Shown here piece by piece: positions 7,683 through 12,381 of a stretch of 12,381 nucleotides of DNA. The notes beneath the pieces are model-generated. The model saw nothing but the letters and a program-made list of their open reading frames with translations. It made no database searches and was not told the origin of the DNA. Numbering within the stretch: position 1 is the stretch's first letter; the number at the start of each line of letters is the position of its first letter. Both the position numbers and the translations under genes were made by a program. Source of the DNA: Pelagophyceae sp. CCMP2097 (lineage: Eukaryota; Sar; Pelagophyceae); NCBI GenBank assembly GCA_026770575.1, contig MU657519.1, positions 4,597 to 16,977 on the forward strand, in the 5' to 3' direction.

Positions 7683-7851
7683 GCCGGGCGGCGGCCGCGA
7701 GAACCGGGGAGCGCGGGGCCGGCCCCTTTCCGCGGAACCGAAACGCGGCTTTTTTCTTGTGTCGCCCAAAAAGGGTGTCTCAAGGTGTGCAAGCCGCAAG
7801 CCGCACGGGTCAGGGACCCTTCTCCACGAGGCCGGAGCGTGGCCGCATGCG

Positions 7852-10800
7852 TTAGATATAAACAGGGAAGCAGACGGTGCCGACGTGCATGGACGGGGAA
7901 AAGGCGTCCTTTGACGATGGAGGCATTGACAGCGGCTGCCGCGACGAGTACGGCGCCTCCTGCCGGCGCTCGTCGGCGTGCCGGTCGTCGGCGCGGCGGT
8001 ACACCGGGCTCGCCGTAAAAGGCGCCTCGTCGTAGCGCCGCGACGAAGTGTACGCATCGTACGCCGGCTCGTACGCCGAGTCGCCACGTCGTGATTCGCC
8101 GCGGTGGGCGAGGCTGCGTCTGAGGCCGCGGAGAGATGCCTCCATGTCCTCAACGACTCGAGTCTGCGAATCGATGCAGCGACGGTGGTCTTCTGGCGAG
8201 AGGGCGTCGTAGTCCAAAACGGACTCGTCGCGGCCGCGCGGAGACTCGAGCGGCGAGCCGTCCGAGGATGACGCGTTGGAGCGGCCGCGCATCGCGCGCA
8301 GTTCTTCGGCGAGCGATTCGTTCTTGGAGCGCTCCGACGCGAGCTTTGAGCGCCTTTTGGCCTCACGCCGCGCGCGACGCTCCTCGCGCGGCTCGCGCGA
8401 CGAGGAGCGGCGCGACGGCTCGCGCGACGAAGACCGGCGCGACAGCTCGCGCGAATGACGCTCGTCGCGCCGCTCGTCGCGGCGGCCGTGGTGAGACAGC
8501 GTCTGGAGCTCGTCGCGCAAGCTTTCCGTCGCGAAACGCTCGCGCTCCAACTCCGTCTCGAGACGCAAACGCTTCAACTCGTTGCCCTTTGCCCGCTCCG
8601 CTCGCAGCGAGGCCTCGAGGACGGCGCCGTGGAGCGCAGAGTGCCTCGAACGCTCTGCGGCGAGTTGCACCTCGAGTGAAGCGAGCGACCGCCGCCCGCC
8701 GTCCCCCTCTCCGTCGTCCGAACCACCGTCGCGCACGCGCTCATAAAGGGGCGAGTCGTCGACGTCCTGGACGCGCGGCGGCGCGCGGCTGCTTCGGCGC
8801 CGCTCCGACGAGGGGGCGTGCCGCTCCGTGTAGGCGGCCTTCGTGTACGAACCGTCGCGCGTCGCTAGTGGCGAAAAAGCAGGTGCGTCACGGCTCCGGT
8901 GCTTCTGCTCCATGGCATGCGAAGAAGCAGTCGTCGCGGCGCGCGCGCAGACGTCCATCGCCTGGACGCTTAGGTCTGCCGCTTCCTTGGCCGCGCGCGC
9001 TTCAGAAGCGCACGACAACACCGCGCGCTCCATCGATTCTGCATAACGTCCTAAAGCCTCGTTCGACGCCTTGTCGGCGTAAGCGGCCTCGGGCGCCGCC
9101 GCGCGGTCCTCGTAAACGCGCGCCTCCCGGTGGCGGTCGTCGGCTCGTTTGTCCGACGATCTCGCCGCGCCGGGCGAGGCGTGGATCGCCCGCGTCGCGT
9201 GCGCCGGAACGTCTCGCGATTCGGACTGGTATGTCACCGTAAAAGCCGGTGACAGAGGCGCGTTGGAATCGTTTGAAAACGCGCGCGACGCCCCCCGCGC
9301 GTTGGCGTCGGGCGCCTTGCCGCGGGGCGCGCCGCGCACGCCGCGCGCGGGGTAGCGCGCGATGGGTTCGAACTTGAGGTCGTCGAACTTTAAGTCCTCG
9401 GAATCGTCCGACTCGTCTTCCGACTCGGACGCGCCAAGCGCGGTTGACATCCCACCGTGAAAAAGTTCGCCGGCCGCTCGCCGCGTCGGCCGGAAAGGGC
9501 TCGTCGCCGCGTGGCGCTGACCTGACGAAGACTTCTTCGAAGACGGTTTTGGGCTCTTCGACTTGGCGTCGCTCTTCGACTTGGCGTCGCCGTGCGACCG
9601 CGCATCGACGCCGTGCGCGTCGTCCCAGAGCGGCCAACGCCGCGGTGGCCGCTGTGCGTCGTCGTCGTCCGACGACGCAGTCACGGGCCGCGCCGCCGGC
9701 AAACTCGCCCAGGCACCGGCCGGAGCTTCGTCTCGACAGGGAGATGCGGCGTCGGGGCGGTCCGACGCCGCGAGGCGCCGCGGCGACGCTGCGTCGGCGA
9801 GTCTCCGCCGCGCGGCGGCGGCCGGCGTCGGCGAGCCGTCGCGCGATTCGTTGTTTGCTTGGATCGCGCGCCGCGGCGCCGCGTCGTCGGAACGCGGTGC
9901 TGACGACGCGTTGGGCAGGGCGTCGGGCGATGACGACGTCGCCGACGACGTTGCCGACGGCGACGGGCTCGTCTCCGACGGCGACGGCGCAGCGCTGCCA
10001 GAGGCTTGCGTCGGCGCCGCGGCGCCCGTCGAGGACGGCGGCGACTGCGCCCGCTCCGGCTGCTGGTGCGGGAGCTCCGCCTGCTCCGCTTGCCGTGGGC
10101 TCGGAGGCGGCGGCTGCTGCGGCTGCTGCGGCTGCTGCGGAGAGAGCGGTGCCGCCGCGTGGACCGCCGCTTCGCCCCCGACGGAGGTGGCCGGCGCGTT
10201 AGCCTCTGTGGCCGGGGATTGCGATGCAGGGGCCGGGCTTTTCGCTAGAGCGTTTGCTTCGATCTTCTTCCGCAGCATCTGCACCAGCTGCGACGGCTGC
10301 TGCGGCGACTGCTGCGCCAGCAGGAGCTTTTGCGCCACGGGCGACTGCGCCTTTGTAGGCGAGCGACTGCGCACAGCTTTGGTGACCACGGAAGCGTCAA
10401 ACGTCACGTTGCGCCCCCTTGGCGGCGACGGCGCGTTCGCCACGCGCGGCGACGCGCGGGGCGGCGAACCGTCCCAGGGCTTCAAGCCTTCGAGCTGCGC
10501 GGAGAGTTGCCGCTCGAGCGACAGAGGTAGAAGAGGTTCGTCGTCCGCCGAGTCGGCCGCGACGCCGTCGTCGTCGGACCCGCGGCCGACGCGCTGCGAG
10601 CTCGTTGGGGCGTCTGGAGCTTCGGGCCGTTTCTCCTCGCCCTGCCGCGGCGAACCCCGCGGCGAAGCCGGCATCGGCGGCGGCGCTTTACGCGCGGGCG
10701 ACGACCGGTCCGGCGACTTTGCAAACTTCTTGGGCGACCGCCGCGGAGATTGCGGCTGGTCCGTAGCGACGGGCTGCTTCTCCGGCGACTGCTTCGCGGG

Positions 10801-11630
10801 CCGAATCCGTAGCTGTCCCGACGCAGATGCGGCCTGCGTTGCCGCGGCCTCGTCGTCGAAGAGCACGACGGCGTCGTGCGCCCTTAAGGAAAGGCGCTGG
10901 ACGGAGCCGTACTGTAACATTTGCGTCTGCAGCGTTTCCGCGTTTCTCGGCCGTTCCGCGGGCGTGGCCCAGGTCACGTGGACCGCGCGGTGCCAAGAAG
11001 GCATGCCATGGCGCGGCGGCGTCTCCGGGACCAAGTGTTGCGGTCGCAAAGCTTCGCCGCCGACGACTGCCCAGGGCCCGGCGTAGTGGGAGCACGCCCT
11101 CGAAGCGGCCGCCACGGAATCGAAGACGACGAGGCCGCAGGCGCCGTCCTCGCGCAGCACCACCTTGAAGATCGCGCCTGCGAGAAAGGACTCGAGAAGA
11201 GGCAGCGTGTCGGCGCTTCTTCGGAAGCTTCGAAAAAGTCATACTTGGGCTTACCGAAGCGCTGGAACGCTGCCAAAACGCCGACCTTGGACGGGGCCGC
11301 GTTTGGGTCCCAGTGGACCTTGACCGTGCGATGTAAAAGGTCGGCTTCCGTGAGCTGTTGCATCACCTTTGGCGCAGCGGGCTTGGAAGCCGGGTGCGGC
11401 GTCGAAGCCTGCTGCGCCAGCGGCCGCGCAGACTGCACCGGCGGCGCCTGCACCCTCGGCTGCAGCGCCTGCAGCCTCGCCGGCGGCGCCTGCGCTTTCG
11501 GCGGCGCCTGCTTCGGCGGCGGCGGCGCATGCCTCGGCGGCGGCGCCTGCGCCTTCAGCGGAACCTTGGACGCCGCTGGCGCCTTGGCCGGCGGCGCCTT
11601 CTTGCGCGCGGACCAGGGGAACATGCCCAT
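7852..11630 (-). CDS. Large protein with two RRM-like domains and a long Ser/Pro/Arg-rich tail
   Basis: Probably an RNA-binding or splicing-associated protein. Two exons, 11630-11255 and 11177-7852, joined by a 77-nt intron (GTAAGC...TTTCTCGCAG). Splicing restores a continuous RRM: HRTVKVHWDPN, AAFQRFG|AIFKVV, ACGLVVFDS. The product is 1233 residues. Residues 1-95 are Ala/Pro/Gln-rich. RRM-like 1 is at about 101-173. RRM-like 2 is at about 189-252 (HRAVHVTWA, LQYGSVQRLSLR, DAVVLFDDEAAA). The rest is mostly disordered: many SP sites, poly-Gln/Pro patches, DAKSKS twice, an acidic ESEDESDDSEDLKFDDLKFE patch, and near the C-terminus a coiled coil (LEVQLAAERSRH onwards) followed by an SR/RE repeat (SRRSSSREP twice). 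Classical RNP1 aromatic residues are only partly kept (LVVFD, VVLFD), so RNA binding is inferred from fold pattern. The ATG at 11630 has A at -3 and G at +4; a second ATG lies two codons on. The long plus-strand open frames across this gene are its antisense shadows. Confidence 0.8.
8385..8450. repeat. 27-bp in-frame repeat encoding an SR-type motif
   Basis: The minus strand encodes SRRSSSREP twice in tandem (27-bp period) within the basic C-terminal part of the RRM protein, preceded by a related SREL segment. SR/RE-rich repeats are typical of phosphorylated interaction regions in splicing proteins. Confidence 0.75.
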
Positions 11631-12100
11631 CGTGCAGCGACGACGTTGGCACTTCAAAGCTTCCAAGGGGACCAAACCGTCCGGCTCGCCCCTGGGCTCC
11701 TCGAGGCGCGCCGCTGCGGCTGGCGGGCCGCCGCCGCGGGGCGGGCTACAGAGGCTATAAGGACGAACGCTACTAGTATGCGGAGGAAAACACAGTTACA
11801 CCTCGTATCGCGCGGAGATTCAAACTTCAAAGTTCGGAGTAGGAATTCCTATCCGGATAGGGGTCGCCGGGCTTCGGAGCTGGTGGATAAGAGGGATTCG
11901 GTGAGGTCGTGGGCGAGGGTAGGTCGGTCGTGGGCGAGGGTAGTCAGTTCGGAGGGGTCCCGTGGAGGGCGCGACGGGCGATGGAAGGTGTTTAGAATCT
12001 CCGTCCGGGACGGGCTGGTTGTAATGTTTGTCCGGGACGGACCGTTTCATGGGCTGCGATCGCGATGCCACTCGGACTTGTGGCGTCACGACTTGGGTGG
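11631..12100. other. Upstream spacer of the RRM gene
   Basis: I see no supported gene. The first part should hold the 5' leader and promoter of the minus-strand RRM gene; a TTATAG element lies at 11755-11760 on that strand, too weak to call a TATA box. At 11905-11922 and 11926-11943 an 18-bp unit (GGTCGTGGGCGAGGGTAG) is exactly repeated with a 21-bp period, and the word GTCCGGGACGG recurs near 12001 and 12031. Confidence 0.55.
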
Positions 12101-12381
12101 CGTCCGTTGCGCGCGCGCCGCGACCGGCTCAAAGCGTTGTACTCGTCGCGTTGTCCCTAGTACTACTGCCCCGCGGCGACGACCCCAGTGACGAAGGCCC
12201 GTCCGCCGGCCCCGGACTGTCTCTCGCGGTGCCGGGGGGAGACCCCCCGGACCCCCCCCTCTCGTCGTGTTGTCCTCGTCGCGTTGTCCTCGTCGCTCCG
12301 CTCCTCGGGCGGCGTCCGTTGCGCTCGTGCCGCGACCGGCTCATAACGTCCGTTGCGCGCGCGCCGCGACCGGCTCAAAGC
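12101..12381. repeat. Short dispersed/tandem repeat at window edge
   Basis: A 35-bp unit beginning CGTCCGTTGCGCGCGCGCC and ending GACCGGCTCAAAGC lies at 12101-12135. A diverged copy is at 12313-12346 and a third copy, identical to the first, at 12347-12381, ending at the window limit. Between them are repeated TCGTCGCGTTGTCC words and a perfect 8-bp hairpin (12232-12239 pairing with 12243-12250, loop AGA). The array probably continues beyond the window. Short Arg-rich open frames here look like repeat by-products. Confidence 0.8.

Noticed and set aside
7023..8018. 331-codon plus-strand open frame
   Set aside because: Antisense to the SGNH hydrolase exons, which carry all catalytic blocks in the minus direction.
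8136..9242. 368-codon plus-strand Arg/Ala-rich open frame
   Set aside because: Antisense shadow of the RRM protein tail with no motif.
9563..11086. 507-codon plus-strand open frame rich in Ser, Cys, Gly and Ala
   Set aside because: It is antisense to the RRM gene, whose minus frame shows recognisable domains; the Ser/Gly/Ala/Cys composition is what GC-rich antisense codons give.

Overview
The window looks like GC-rich nuclear DNA of a eukaryotic microalga or other protist. The genes are broken by very short introns (about 44-120 nt), mostly GT-AG plus one likely GC-AG. Reading frames continue in phase across these introns, and the proteins are rich in Ala, Arg and Ser. Spacers are full of simple repeats and small inverted repeats. 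I see no operons, Shine-Dalgarno sites, tRNA or rRNA. Composition and tiny introns would fit a pelagophyte-like stramenopile, but the lineage is a guess.

Layout. 1-900: repeat-rich spacer with a CAGA microsatellite, a 23-bp inverted repeat, and a cluster of a 37-bp dispersed repeat that recurs inverted at 4200-4350. 910-1150 (minus): a possible LYR-motif exon. 1209-1295: a perfect 42-bp hairpin. 1300-1600: three kinds of short direct repeat. 1667-4061 (minus): an unrecognised charged, partly coiled-coil protein rebuilt from at least five exons. 4062-4641: spacer between divergent genes, with repeats. 4642-5973 (plus): a YjeF_N (NAD(P)HX epimerase / EDC3-like) fold protein whose glycine-rich active-site loop looks degenerate. 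5974-6334: spacer between convergent 3' ends. 6335-7682 (minus): an SGNH/GDSL-family hydrolase in five exons with all four catalytic blocks visible. 7852-11630 (minus): a protein of about 1233 residues with two RRM-like domains and a long Ser/Pro/Arg-rich tail. 11631-12381: upstream spacer and short tandem repeats running to the window edge.

The genes do not form an obvious pathway; this is ordinary mixed eukaryotic gene order. I found no convincing novel multi-gene system. The items most worth a second look are the perfect hairpin, the inverted dispersed repeats, the degenerate YjeF_N protein, and the exon structures, which simple ORF calling would miss.
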